A stretch of DNA of 64,000 nucleotides from JAHBNG01 sp039028975. GTDB lineage: Bacteria; Chloroflexota; Anaerolineae; Caldilineales; Caldilineaceae. The DNA lies in NCBI GenBank assembly GCA_039028975.1, contig JBCCHB010000086.1, positions 4,222 to 68,221 of the forward strand. The letters run 5' to 3'. Of the stretch, positions 1 to 8,879 are shown one piece after another; position 1 is the stretch's first letter; the number at the start of each line of letters is the position of its first letter. The translations under genes were made by a program, and so were the position numbers. The notes under the pieces are model-generated. The model did no database searches. It was not told the origin of the DNA and was given only the letters and a program-made list of their open reading frames with translations.

Positions 1-2
1 CA

Positions 3-530
3 ACCCAGCGTAGTAAAAGTAGGCAACCAACACGCCCTCCTACCTCCACGCCGAGCACAGGACACCTAGATTTGAACCGGGCGGAATCGTCCGATGGCAT
101 TGGCGGGCGGACCTCCTATGGCGCGCCTGAAGAGCACCCTAGCCTCTTTGATGAGGTTGAGGAGATGAGAACAGAGGAATCTCGGGATGGCCTCTTTGAC
201 TTTGCCGTCGAGCTCGTTATGGAGGAAGGGCGCGGGTCAACCAGCCTGCTACAGCGTAAGCTACGTATCGGCTACAATCGTGCCAGTCGCTTGGTTGATC
301 AGCTTGAAGAGGCTGGCATTCTAGGACCTGATCAGGGCGGGAGCCAAGGTCGTCCTGTTTTAGTGGGTAGTTATAGCGCAGATGATGCTCAACAACTATC
401 AAGCGGCCCCACACCCCGAGTCATCGGCGGCGATGGAGTAGAGCATAGTCATGGTAGTGATGGGCGACGTAATCAGAACGGTAATAGCGGTGACAGAAAT
501 GGTGGTTCTGATCACGAATTTTGGTTCTGA
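3..530 (+). CDS. ftsK: FtsK/SpoIIIE DNA translocase, C-terminal part (partial)
   Basis: The reading frame is open from the left edge, so this is the 3' end of a larger gene. Its last part matches the FtsK gamma domain, the winged helix that reads polar KOPS/SRS-type DNA sites and steers the hexameric motor during chromosome segregation: an acidic start (DGLFDFAVELVMEEGRGS), then TSLLQRKLRIGYNRASRLVD and QLEEAGILGPDQGG. The preceding residues are a Pro/Thr/Ser-rich linker as found between motor and gamma domain. Beyond gamma there is an unusual Gly/Asn/Asp/Arg-rich tail of about 50 residues that the family normally lacks. The Walker motor and membrane segments must lie left of the window. A TTG at 72 could act as a start but is more likely internal. 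Confidence 0.87.
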   Translation, partial: TQRSKSRQPTRPPTSTPSTGHLDLNRAESSDGIGGRTSYGAPEEHPSLFDEVEEMRTEESRDGLFDFAVELVMEEGRGSTSLLQRKLRIGYNRASRLVDQLEEAGILGPDQGGSQGRPVLVGSYSADDAQQLSSGPTPRVIGGDGVEHSHGSDGRRNQNGNSGDRNGGSDHEFWF

Positions 531-650
531 GAAACTTTTCTAGGTTCCTCACGTATTGACGATCAGAAATAATGTCTCACTGACATAACTTAGTAGATCG
601 CAATTGCTCAACATGCATGTCTATAGATGACCAGAAGAACTCTGTCTTCC

Positions 651-717
651 ATTCTCGAAGTGTTTCAGAGTAACTTGATTAAGAGTCGCGACAAGACTTT
701 TCTGGCGAAGTATATAT
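651..717. repeat. Dispersed palindromic repeat family 2, half copy
   Basis: Contains GACAAGACTTTTCTGGCGAA followed by GTATATA. The same arm ends the copy at 50286-50398, and its reverse complement begins copies near 13166, 45249, 53331 and 21871. It lies in the 242-bp gap between ftsK and the SWIM gene. No coding potential is visible. Confidence 0.6.
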
Positions 718-772
718 GCGGAAGGAGTTGTGCTTAAGCCGCTTTGATCTACAATACTGATCAACTGAATTT

Positions 773-2176
773 ATGCAAGCGAACTTAACATTTGAACAGA
801 TCCTGAGCCTAGCGGCTGATAAGTCAGCTGCACGTTTTACCCGCAATTGGGCAATTCAGGAGAAATGGGTGACCCTCGGCCAGCAAGAGGGCGTCATTTG
901 GGGATGCTTCAAAGGCAGTACCAAAAAGCCGATTGAAGCCATGGTGTCTTCAGAGCATTCGGTCTTTACTTGTACATGTAGCAGTCGTAAACTGCCCTGT
1001 AACCATGCTCTTAGTTTACGTCTTCTCTATGCAGATCGTCCTGATCTCTTTGATGTCCAATATTCCTCATCAGCGTATGCATGGCAAAAATCACTGAACA
1101 CACGCCTCGCTACTGAACCTTCACTCTCCCTCAACGAAGTAGAGATTCTAAAAACAAGGCTAAAGAGTTCATCTTCTGAACCGATCCAGCAAAAGAGAGC
1201 CAAACAAGACACATTCCAGCAGGAATCAGATCATAAGCGCCTTCAGACAATCCGCGCAGGGTTGAATGAGCTTGATCTATGGCTTGGTGATCTAGTTCGT
1301 AGCGGTTTGGCCACATTGCGCACTCGTCATAAGAACGAATGGCAGCGGGTGGCTAAACGTCTGGCAGATGCCCACGCAAGCGAATTAACCCCAATTATTC
1401 ACCAGTTATCTACAATCCCAGACAGCTCGCCTGACTGGCCAGAGCGCCTGTTGGCCCAAGCAGGACGCCTGCATTTGCTTGTAGAGGGCTTTCGCCGCTT
1501 TGAAACCCTTTCCCCTGAAGTGCAGGGTGATCTACGTATGGCAGTTGGCTGGATGCCGCGCGTCGACCTTAGCCCGGATGATCTAAAGCATGGTGCTCTG
1601 TTGCACGATCGCTGGCATCTGCTGGGGCGAGAAGTGGAAACGATTGGCAAGCAGCGTCGCCAGAGACTCTGGCTATGGGGGGAGGTGTGTAACCGCCCCG
1701 CTCAGGTTGTGCGCATGGTCTATGAAAAACAGCGATTGATGAGAGAATTCGCCCCTGGTTCGCTGCTCAACGCAACCATCTACTTTTATCCCAGCCAAGT
1801 TCCCCAACGGGGCGAGCTGCTCCATTTACAGCATGTCGAGCAGCCAACTCAGCCGATACCGGGCTATACTTCTTTAGAAGATACACTACAGCAGGTCAAC
1901 CAGACGTTGGCAAAGAATCCCTGGCAGCCTCGTTTTCCCATCCTAATCCCACATGCTCGCGTCAGCAAAGAGGGCGAAGCATGGTACCTCTTTGATCCAT
2001 CTATGATTCGCCTGCCTCTTCCAGATAAGTTTGAGTATGGTTGGCATCTTCGCTCATTGGATCGGGGACGAGGTGTGCCTCTATTTGGCATTTGGGATAG
2101 GGAGCGCTTTCAACCATTTAGCGCTTGGCAGAATGGACGTTGGCTCAGCCTCCATATATTGAAGGGACAAAAATGA
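773..2176 (+). CDS. SWIM zinc finger protein, first gene of the MoxR/VWA cluster
   Basis: 467 residues. A SWIM zinc finger is visible near the N terminus: C67-x-C69-x6-C76-x-H78 (CTCSSRKLPCNH), followed by a short helix. SWIM fingers are thought to bind DNA or protein. The rest is helical, with a Gln/Lys-rich linker near residues 140-165 and a C-terminal region (about 250-467) that I cannot assign. The stop overlaps the start of the next gene (ATGA at 2173-2176), which argues for translational coupling. In many actinobacteria and Chloroflexota, SWIM proteins of this type lead a cluster with DUF5691, MoxR, DUF5682 and VWA genes, as here. No catalytic role is evident; it may be the nucleic-acid or substrate sensor of that module (inference). 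Confidence 0.85.
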   Translation: MQANLTFEQILSLAADKSAARFTRNWAIQEKWVTLGQQEGVIWGCFKGSTKKPIEAMVSSEHSVFTCTCSSRKLPCNHALSLRLLYADRPDLFDVQYSSSAYAWQKSLNTRLATEPSLSLNEVEILKTRLKSSSSEPIQQKRAKQDTFQQESDHKRLQTIRAGLNELDLWLGDLVRSGLATLRTRHKNEWQRVAKRLADAHASELTPIIHQLSTIPDSSPDWPERLLAQAGRLHLLVEGFRRFETLSPEVQGDLRMAVGWMPRVDLSPDDLKHGALLHDRWHLLGREVETIGKQRRQRLWLWGEVCNRPAQVVRMVYEKQRLMREFAPGSLLNATIYFYPSQVPQRGELLHLQHVEQPTQPIPGYTSLEDTLQQVNQTLAKNPWQPRFPILIPHARVSKEGEAWYLFDPSMIRLPLPDKFEYGWHLRSLDRGRGVPLFGIWDRERFQPFSAWQNGRWLSLHILKGQK

Positions 2177-3894
2177 GCGAGGCTCAAGCACATTTATTCT
2201 CTGTCGGTCTTGAAAAAGACCTCCCAGGGGCCGATGATTCAGGTCAAGAAAACCTTTCTCAATTTGCCCAGATAGCGTTGCTTGGTGTGGAACGCGTGCG
2301 TATCCCCCAACTCTCTAAGGACTCTCCGCTCGCTGCTTTGGATGCTCAATTGAACGAAATGACACCCGAAGATCGGCTTCTTAGTTTGGCTGGTGTGGGT
2401 GCTCTTTACCGTGATGCAGGTCAGTTGCCCCATCGAATGGTCTCCTCAGAGTCGCACGAGGGCGATACATGTTTGACGCTACCTGCAAACGACGCTGGTC
2501 TTCCCAAGCCCAGTCTTACTGAGCCTTCCGAAGAGAGCTTATCCCATTCTCTCCCGACTGCTTCTGAGCCATCTGCCTGTTCTCGGCAGGCGGGTCAATT
2601 TTTGATGCGGATGTTGGATAGAACCTATAAACCCCTGCTGCCCCAATTTTTGGCCTATGTGGTTGATGCCGGTTGTATCATCTCCAATGAATATCTGCCT
2701 AATTTGCTTGATTATGGCATAAATCAGCCCCAATATCGCTCGTTGCTTCTTCAGGTTGTCAGCCCACAAGCAGAGAGGCTATCTCTAGAGAACCCAAGAT
2801 GGGCGTACGCCAACAGTGGCTTAACAGACTGGGATCATACCCTAGCCGCATGGCGGATGCTTAAGACAGGAACGGAGCGCCAAAGCTATCTGCGGCATCT
2901 TCGCACTCAAGATCCAGCATTGGGGCTGGATGTTTTGAAGTTGTCCTGGAAATCTGAACGACCTCAGGAACGTATAACCTTGATTCGTAGCTTATCTACA
3001 GGGCTAAACATAGCAGACGAGCCGTTCTTGGAAGCTGCCTTGGACGATCGCAATCATTCCGTACGGAAGAAGGCTGCTGAACTTCTCAGCTGCTTACCCG
3101 CGTCTCGTTTATCTCTGCGAATGCAAAAAGCCACAGAGTCCCTGCTGGAATGGACGTCAGATGAAGTTAATTCTCTAAAGATTAACTTTCCTGATGCAAT
3201 TAGTCCTGAGATGCAACGAGATGGGGTTCTGATTCGACGGGGCCGTGACCAAGCGAAAACTCGTCGCGCACAGCTACTAGACATTGTTACCAGTACTCCC
3301 CTGGATAGTTGGACTGCGCAATGGTCGGTGCCTCCCCGGGATATTCTGGTTGCTGCCGAAAAAAGTCGTTGGCCCCGGACACTCTTGCAAGGCTTCGTTC
3401 AGGCCGCAGAACGACAGCGTCACTTGGAATGGACTGAGGCTCTATTCGATTTCGCCCCATTTAAGCTGCCAGTGACCAAGCTGATTCCTTTGCTCTCTCC
3501 GAACGGGTTTGACCAACTACTTCAACAAGTTGACCCAGGGATAGATGCCGAGAATCAACTGGACAAAGAGCACCCACTCGTGCTTGCAAGCCGTCGCTGG
3601 CCCCATGCATGGAGTGTGGAGATTTCCAAGCTGTGGTTAGAGCGCCTTACGTCTCAGATTGGATTTGATGATGAGCAGACGAAGCTAGATTCTGTGGTGC
3701 GTACCGCAACCAAACAGTTTGCCCAGCAGTGTGATCCAACTTTAATTGAATTATCCCTGCGTAAACTTCTTGGTGCTATCCACACATGTCCGCCGATATG
3801 GCGCAAGACCCTGGACGAAAGCATCAGCCTGCTGCGTTTCCGACAGGAAATGATACAAGCCATTCAGAATAAAGGAAACGACCAGTACATATGA
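2173..3894 (+). CDS. DUF5691-type protein of the MoxR/VWA cluster
   Basis: 573 residues starting at the ATG that overlaps the SWIM stop codon. An upstream in-frame TTG at 2125 lies inside the previous gene and is less likely. The protein is rich in Leu/Arg helices and reads like an alpha-solenoid (for example LEAALDDRNHSVRKKAAELL at about 295-315 is HEAT-like). Position and character match the DUF5691 family that accompanies MoxR and SWIM proteins; that assignment rests on recalled neighbourhood plus helical character. No enzymatic motif is seen. It ends with an ATGA overlap (3891-3894) with the MoxR gene, so the two are probably made in a fixed ratio. A scaffold or adaptor role for the ATPase is plausible but unproven. 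Confidence 0.75.
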   Translation: MSEAQAHLFSVGLEKDLPGADDSGQENLSQFAQIALLGVERVRIPQLSKDSPLAALDAQLNEMTPEDRLLSLAGVGALYRDAGQLPHRMVSSESHEGDTCLTLPANDAGLPKPSLTEPSEESLSHSLPTASEPSACSRQAGQFLMRMLDRTYKPLLPQFLAYVVDAGCIISNEYLPNLLDYGINQPQYRSLLLQVVSPQAERLSLENPRWAYANSGLTDWDHTLAAWRMLKTGTERQSYLRHLRTQDPALGLDVLKLSWKSERPQERITLIRSLSTGLNIADEPFLEAALDDRNHSVRKKAAELLSCLPASRLSLRMQKATESLLEWTSDEVNSLKINFPDAISPEMQRDGVLIRRGRDQAKTRRAQLLDIVTSTPLDSWTAQWSVPPRDILVAAEKSRWPRTLLQGFVQAAERQRHLEWTEALFDFAPFKLPVTKLIPLLSPNGFDQLLQQVDPGIDAENQLDKEHPLVLASRRWPHAWSVEISKLWLERLTSQIGFDDEQTKLDSVVRTATKQFAQQCDPTLIELSLRKLLGAIHTCPPIWRKTLDESISLLRFRQEMIQAIQNKGNDQYI

Positions 3895-4973
3895 CCCAAA
3901 CGATTCTCCGTGCTCATGCAGAAGATCAATTTGCAGAAGAACTTCACGAACTAACCGTTGCTGATACTAGGCCACGTCCGGCTAACTGGCATCTATCGCC
4001 CTGGGCTGTGGCCACTTATCTGCTTGGCGGCACCTTGGACAATGGGTTTGAGATCATGCCCAAATACATTGGTAACGGACGCCTGATTGAAATTGCCATC
4101 GCTACCCTTACAACTGATCGGGCACTTCTTCTGCTTGGCATTCCTGGCACGGGTAAGACGTGGGTATCTGAGCATCTTGCCGCGGCTATCTCTGGCGACT
4201 CCAAGCTGCTTGTACAGGGAACAGCTGGCACAAGTGAAGAAGCCATTCGCTATGGCTGGAACTACGCCAGCTTGATTGCTAAAGGTCCTTCAACTGATGC
4301 ACTCGTCCCCAGCCCAGTGATGTTGGCTATGGAGCGAGGGCAGGTGGCCCGAGTTGAAGAGTTGACCCGCATCCCCGCTGATGTTCAAGATGCGTTGATC
4401 ACTATTCTCTCAGAAAAGCTGCTGCCGATTCCTGAACTCAACGATGAAGTGCAAGCTCAGAAAGGATTCAACATTATCGCCACGGCCAATGATCGGGATC
4501 GGGGCGTTAACGATCTCTCTAGTGCGCTTAAACGTCGCTTTAACACGGTTGTGCTGCCTTTGCCCTCTGATGCAGATGAAGAAGTGAGCATTGTGCGTCA
4601 ACGGATCGACAGTCTCGGCCGGACGTTGGATATGCCGTCAGAGATTCCGGCCCTGGATGAGATACGTCGGGTGGTGACTATCTTTCGGGAACTGCGTTCG
4701 GGGAAGACTGAAGATGGCACAGCCAAGCTCAAATCGCCAAGCAGCACGCTCAGCACGGCCGAGGCTATCTCCGTCGTTAGTAGTGGAATAGCCCTAGCCA
4801 CCCACTTTGGGGATGGTCAGCTTCGCCCGACCGACTTGGCTGCGGGGCTAACTGGTGCCGTAGTCAAAGATCCCATTCAGGATAAGGTCATCTGGCAAGA
4901 GTACCTGGAAACGGTGGTCAAAGAACGCGAAGGGTGGGACGATCTGTATCGGGCGTGTGCGGAGCTAGTGTAG
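3891..4973 (+). CDS. MoxR-family AAA+ ATPase
   Basis: 360 residues. Walker A is GIPGTGKT at residues 83-90. A Walker B-like segment (RVEELTRIPADVQDALITIL) follows, and a sensor/arginine-finger stretch reads ATANDRDRGVNDLSSALKRR. These fit the MoxR branch of AAA+ proteins, which act with VWA-domain partners as chaperones in metal insertion, complex assembly or stress and conflict systems. It overlaps the DUF5691 stop and is 9 bp from the metallophosphoesterase gene. The cognate VWA protein is probably the one at 9886-11211, separated by three genes. The Walker B segment is VEEL rather than the usual hhhhDE, a common deviation in this subgroup. Confidence 0.93.
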   Translation: MTQTILRAHAEDQFAEELHELTVADTRPRPANWHLSPWAVATYLLGGTLDNGFEIMPKYIGNGRLIEIAIATLTTDRALLLLGIPGTGKTWVSEHLAAAISGDSKLLVQGTAGTSEEAIRYGWNYASLIAKGPSTDALVPSPVMLAMERGQVARVEELTRIPADVQDALITILSEKLLPIPELNDEVQAQKGFNIIATANDRDRGVNDLSSALKRRFNTVVLPLPSDADEEVSIVRQRIDSLGRTLDMPSEIPALDEIRRVVTIFRELRSGKTEDGTAKLKSPSSTLSTAEAISVVSSGIALATHFGDGQLRPTDLAAGLTGAVVKDPIQDKVIWQEYLETVVKEREGWDDLYRACAELV

Positions 4974-4982
4974 GAAGAGCAT

Positions 4983-6152
4983 ATGACCCGCGAAGTTATT
5001 CGTGCCGTTTGGCACACGATTTCTGAGCTGCCGACGGCTCTTTCCCTCCTTCTTGTTCTTGGGCTTATCGCTCTTACTCTCTCTCGGATCAGGGGCAAGA
5101 GTTCAGCGAGCATAGCGAGATGGGGCGCTCTCATCCTGGTTGTCTTTGCCTTTGTGGACTGGGGACTACTGACCGCCCTACCGCTGTTGGACCTATCATT
5201 TGGTCCCGTTGGGCTGCCACTTCTGGGCATTACGATTGTTCGCTGCAGTTTCATTTGGATGTCTCATCGGTTATGGTTAATTATGGGCAGCCTGAAAGAA
5301 ACTAACGTAAGCGAAACCAGTCATGGCAGCTTTGTCGTGTCAATGCTCATCTTACAGCTATTGATTACAGGATGTGAGGTAAACGGCCTCTATTTTGAAC
5401 CGTTTAACGTTGGCATAACTTCCGTTGAGATTCCGGCAGAAACGCAGTCGAACGGCCAAGAACTAAAAATCGTACAGTTGTCTGACCTGCATATGGAGTA
5501 TATTACGAAACGAGAGCGGCAGGTGGTTGAACAGGTTATGGGGCTGAAGCCAGATCTGATTGTTCTAACGGCAGACTTCTTAAACACATCTTATACCTAT
5601 GACGATGAAACCCATACAGATCTCCGCTGGGTACTTTCCCAGCTAGAGGCACCTTATGGCATCTATGCGATTCGGGCTAGAAACGTTGACCCGCCTGAAG
5701 TTGTTGAGCCGATGTTTAAGGAGTTAGGTATTCGCTTTCTGGATGACGAGGTTGAACAGATAGAGATAGGCAAACAGACGTTGCATATTGTGGGTGTAAC
5801 CTTTTTAGATCGAGGGCGGGATGCTCAGATCTTGCATGAATTGGCGTCTCAACTTCCAGCCAATGATTCATCGCTCTTACTCTACCACACACCCGATTTG
5901 ATTGAGACTGCGGCTGAGGTGGGAATCGACCTCTATTTGGCAGGCCATACTCACGGTGGACAGGTACGGCTACCGTGGTTTGGCGCAATCGTCACCGCAT
6001 CATCTTACTGGAAGCGCTTTGAGCAGGGGTATTATGAGGTGGGTGAGACAGTCATGTATGTCAGTCGCGGTATCGGTTTAGAGGGTCATGGCGCGCCACG
6101 GGTCCGTTTTTTATGTCCGCCAGAGGTGGTTGAGGTAAGGTGGAGATTATAA
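4983..6152 (+). CDS. Membrane-anchored metallophosphoesterase (YkuE-like) with altered GNHD motif
   Basis: 389 residues, ATG at 4983 after an AGGAAG ribosome site. The N-terminal 150 or so residues hold three to four hydrophobic segments; a calcineurin-like phosphoesterase domain follows. Visible metal motifs are SDLHMEY (D-x-H) and AGHTHGGQ near the end. Two central motifs deviate: the usual GD is AD (LTADFL), and GNHD is replaced by R233-N234-V235-D236, so the catalytic His is missing while the Asn ligand remains. Family members of this kind hydrolyse phosphoester substrates at the membrane. The gene is tightly packed between MoxR (9 bp) and DUF5682 (5 bp), an unusual insertion in this cluster. 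Reduced or lost activity is likely. Confidence 0.85.
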   Translation: MTREVIRAVWHTISELPTALSLLLVLGLIALTLSRIRGKSSASIARWGALILVVFAFVDWGLLTALPLLDLSFGPVGLPLLGITIVRCSFIWMSHRLWLIMGSLKETNVSETSHGSFVVSMLILQLLITGCEVNGLYFEPFNVGITSVEIPAETQSNGQELKIVQLSDLHMEYITKRERQVVEQVMGLKPDLIVLTADFLNTSYTYDDETHTDLRWVLSQLEAPYGIYAIRARNVDPPEVVEPMFKELGIRFLDDEVEQIEIGKQTLHIVGVTFLDRGRDAQILHELASQLPANDSSLLLYHTPDLIETAAEVGIDLYLAGHTHGGQVRLPWFGAIVTASSYWKRFEQGYYEVGETVMYVSRGIGLEGHGAPRVRFLCPPEVVEVRWRL

Positions 6153-6157
6153 CCCCT

Positions 6158-8725
6158 ATGCTTAAATCTTTCGATCTCTCTATCTTTGGCATTCGCCATC
6201 ACGGGCCAGGCTCTGCTCTGAGCATGCGGCGCGGCCTAGCAGAATACAAACCAGACATTATCCTAGTTGAAGGGCCGGCCGATGCCAACAATATAATTGA
6301 GTGGTTAGGCCATAAGGAGATGGAGCCGCCGGTAGCACTAGTTCTCTATGCTCCTGATCAACCCAAACGAGCGTCCTATTTCCCCTTTGCCGAATTCTCG
6401 CCAGAGTTCCAGGCCATTCGTTATGGACTGAAGCAGGATATTCCAGTACGTTTTATGGACCTCCCTCAGGCCAACATGATGGCCAGCGAGGCCAAGCTGG
6501 CGTTCCCAGATATGGATCCGCTTCAGCAGTTAGCCAAACTGGCGGGGTATCCTAACCATGAAGCTTGGTGGAATCAGTTAATCGAGCAGCGTAGCAGCAA
6601 CCCAGAGCAGCATGACTCAACCCTATTTGATGCGGTCTTCGAACTGATGTCGATTGTGCGGGCAGAGAGCGATGCAGCGAGAGAAGCGGCAATAAACAGA
6701 GAAAAGGTACTAGAGGGAGAGGCTAGAGATTCCGAACCGAACACAACAACCCGAAACCCTAACCCGAAGAGTGATAGCCAAAAGCGTGATGCAACAGGCG
6801 ATGCACAACCCAAAGCCCAGGGAGAAACTGAGCGTAATGTTGAAGATGAAGAGACTAAGCAAGCAAAACAGACCGCTGAAAAAGAAGCACTGGCCGCGGG
6901 CCTTAAACTAGCCGACCAACGCGAAGCCTTTATGCGACGCACGATTCGTGAGGCCCGTGACCAAGGGCACAAACGGATTGCCATTGTCTGCGGTGCATTT
7001 CATGGCCCAGCGCTGGTGAATCTGACGGGGGAAGCAGAGGACAAAGCACTCCTTGCCGACATGCCTAGCATCGATACAGAAACAGCTTGGGTACCGTGGA
7101 CCTATAGTCGGCTCTCGAATTTTAGCGGTTACGGTTCAGGGATTAACTCGCCAGGCTGGTATCACCACCTTTGGGAAATGGGCTTGAAGGAGGCCGACCC
7201 TACTGAGCGTAGCATTACCTGGTTAACCCAGGTGGCCGAACTACTGCGGAAGGAGCGATTCGATCCCTCATCCGCCCACATCATCGAGACTGTCCGTCTG
7301 GCTGACGCGTTGGCCATCCTGCGAGACAGACCATATCCTGGCCTCGCCGAACTCATGGAAGCCACCCAGACAGTAATGACTGATGGCAAGGCCGAACCGC
7401 TCCAACTCATCCAGAAGAAACTAATCATTAGTGAGCGGATGGGCTTTGTGCCAGAAGACTCACCCATGGTGCCACTGCAGCGGGATCTCTATCAGCAGCA
7501 GAGACGGCTCCGCTTACGACCTGAACCCGAACCGAGCACCCTCAACCTGGACTTGCGCCAAGAGATGCATTTGTCCCGTAGCCACCTGCTTCATCGGCTT
7601 CGACTGTTGAATATCCCGTGGGGCAAGATTCTTCCCGTTCGCAACCAAGTAGGAACATACCGGGAAGTTTGGCGTTTGCATTGGGTACCCGAACTGACGA
7701 TTAAGGTCATTGAGGCCAACGTCTGGGGCAATACGGTGAAGGACGCGTCGGAGAGCATTGCCCGGAATATAGCCGATAAAGCCTCCGATTTGCCGACCCT
7801 CACCCACCTCCTTGATCAGATCATCCTGGCCAATTTACCCGAGACGATTGAGCATCTGATGAAGTGTATCCAGGAGAAAGCCGCCCTTAGCAGCAACATC
7901 CCACGTATGATCGATGCCCTGCCACCACTGGTCCAAGCTCTGCGCTATGGCAGCGTCCGTCAGACGGACAAGGCTGCCATCGCTCAAGTCGTCCATGGAT
8001 TGCTTCGGCGCATCTATATTGGCCTTCCCCATACCTGTGCAGCCTTGGCTGATGATGCGGCTCAAGAGATGTTTGGTCGAATTTCATCCGTTCATCAGGT
8101 CGTCCAAGTGGTCTCTAAGTCGCTGGATAAGATGGAGTGGGCAGAGGAAGGTAAAGATAAACCTGAGCATAGTAAGGCAGAATTCCCGACAAATGAGATG
8201 GCTGCTGATGGCGAATGGATCAGTCATCGGGAGCAGTGGTACCAAACGCTCAAGACACTGGCAGATCAACCGAAGATGCATGGTTTGATTGCTGGCCGTT
8301 CTTGCCGCTTGTTGGTGGATAGCCGCCAGTATCAGCCAGAGGCTGCTAAAGAACGTCTGCAGCGGGCATTGATCGCAGCGCCATTGCAAACGCTAGATGT
8401 CTTACAAAGTGCCTTTTGGATCGAGGGTTTTCTCAGGGGCAGCGGTTTGGTCTTACTCCACGATCAGACGCTGTGGACTTTACTGGACTCGTGGGTTTTG
8501 AGTATAGGGGAAGAGAATTTTGTCGATACCTTACCGATCCTTCGTCGCACCTTTGCCGACTTTAGCGATAGTACGCGACAACAGTTAAGCGAGCGGATCC
8601 GTCAGCGGATGAATAAAGCACAGAACCAAGCAACCACTGGATCTCTGTTTGATCCAAAGCAGGCCAAGAAAGTGTTGCCACTGGCTGCGGAACTGTTAGG
8701 AATAGTCGTCCCTCAGTATAAGTAG
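6158..8725 (+). CDS. DUF5682 protein (possible TraB/EreA-like fold)
   Basis: 855 residues from ATG 6158; a GTG at 6140 is an alternative but overlaps the previous gene. The N terminus has FGIRHHGPGS (H14-H15) then IILVEGP, and later CGAFHGPAL (H282). This pattern of an early His-Gly motif, a Glu after a hydrophobic strand, and a late G-x-x-H resembles the TraB/TIKI/erythromycin-esterase hydrolase fold; that link is my inference. A highly charged low-complexity stretch (about residues 185-245) splits the domain. The large C-terminal part is helical and unassigned. DUF5682 genes typically sit beside MoxR and VWA genes, as here. The start is 5 bp after the metallophosphoesterase stop, so co-transcription is likely. 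Confidence 0.82.
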   Translation: MLKSFDLSIFGIRHHGPGSALSMRRGLAEYKPDIILVEGPADANNIIEWLGHKEMEPPVALVLYAPDQPKRASYFPFAEFSPEFQAIRYGLKQDIPVRFMDLPQANMMASEAKLAFPDMDPLQQLAKLAGYPNHEAWWNQLIEQRSSNPEQHDSTLFDAVFELMSIVRAESDAAREAAINREKVLEGEARDSEPNTTTRNPNPKSDSQKRDATGDAQPKAQGETERNVEDEETKQAKQTAEKEALAAGLKLADQREAFMRRTIREARDQGHKRIAIVCGAFHGPALVNLTGEAEDKALLADMPSIDTETAWVPWTYSRLSNFSGYGSGINSPGWYHHLWEMGLKEADPTERSITWLTQVAELLRKERFDPSSAHIIETVRLADALAILRDRPYPGLAELMEATQTVMTDGKAEPLQLIQKKLIISERMGFVPEDSPMVPLQRDLYQQQRRLRLRPEPEPSTLNLDLRQEMHLSRSHLLHRLRLLNIPWGKILPVRNQVGTYREVWRLHWVPELTIKVIEANVWGNTVKDASESIARNIADKASDLPTLTHLLDQIILANLPETIEHLMKCIQEKAALSSNIPRMIDALPPLVQALRYGSVRQTDKAAIAQVVHGLLRRIYIGLPHTCAALADDAAQEMFGRISSVHQVVQVVSKSLDKMEWAEEGKDKPEHSKAEFPTNEMAADGEWISHREQWYQTLKTLADQPKMHGLIAGRSCRLLVDSRQYQPEAAKERLQRALIAAPLQTLDVLQSAFWIEGFLRGSGLVLLHDQTLWTLLDSWVLSIGEENFVDTLPILRRTFADFSDSTRQQLSERIRQRMNKAQNQATTGSLFDPKQAKKVLPLAAELLGIVVPQYK

Positions 8726-8732
8726 ATGTTAT

Positions 8733-8770
8733 TTGCATTCTGTTAAACAACCAATGTTCTGTGATATACT
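8733..8770 (+). promoter_or_regulatory. Candidate promoter for the Uma2 gene
   Basis: An extended -10 (TGATATACT at 8762-8770) sits about 110 bp ahead of the Uma2 start, with a weak -35 (TTAAAC, 8743-8748, 16-bp spacer). A TTGCAT lies further up at 8733. It suggests that the Uma2 and VWA genes may also be transcribed apart from the upstream cluster. Confidence 0.4.
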
Positions 8771-8879
8771 CTTTTAATGATTAATTTGTCGCTTCTTAGG
8801 TGCTCCATAAAGGCTTCTCAGCAGACTTTCAAAAGGCTTTCAAGCGTCGTATCGTAAGTACTAAACTACGGAGGATCGC

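Noticed and set aside
4877..5254. 125-residue minus-strand frame over MoxR and metallophosphoesterase genes
   Set aside because: Ser/Arg-rich composition typical of antisense frames, no start signal, covers the junction of two well-supported genes.
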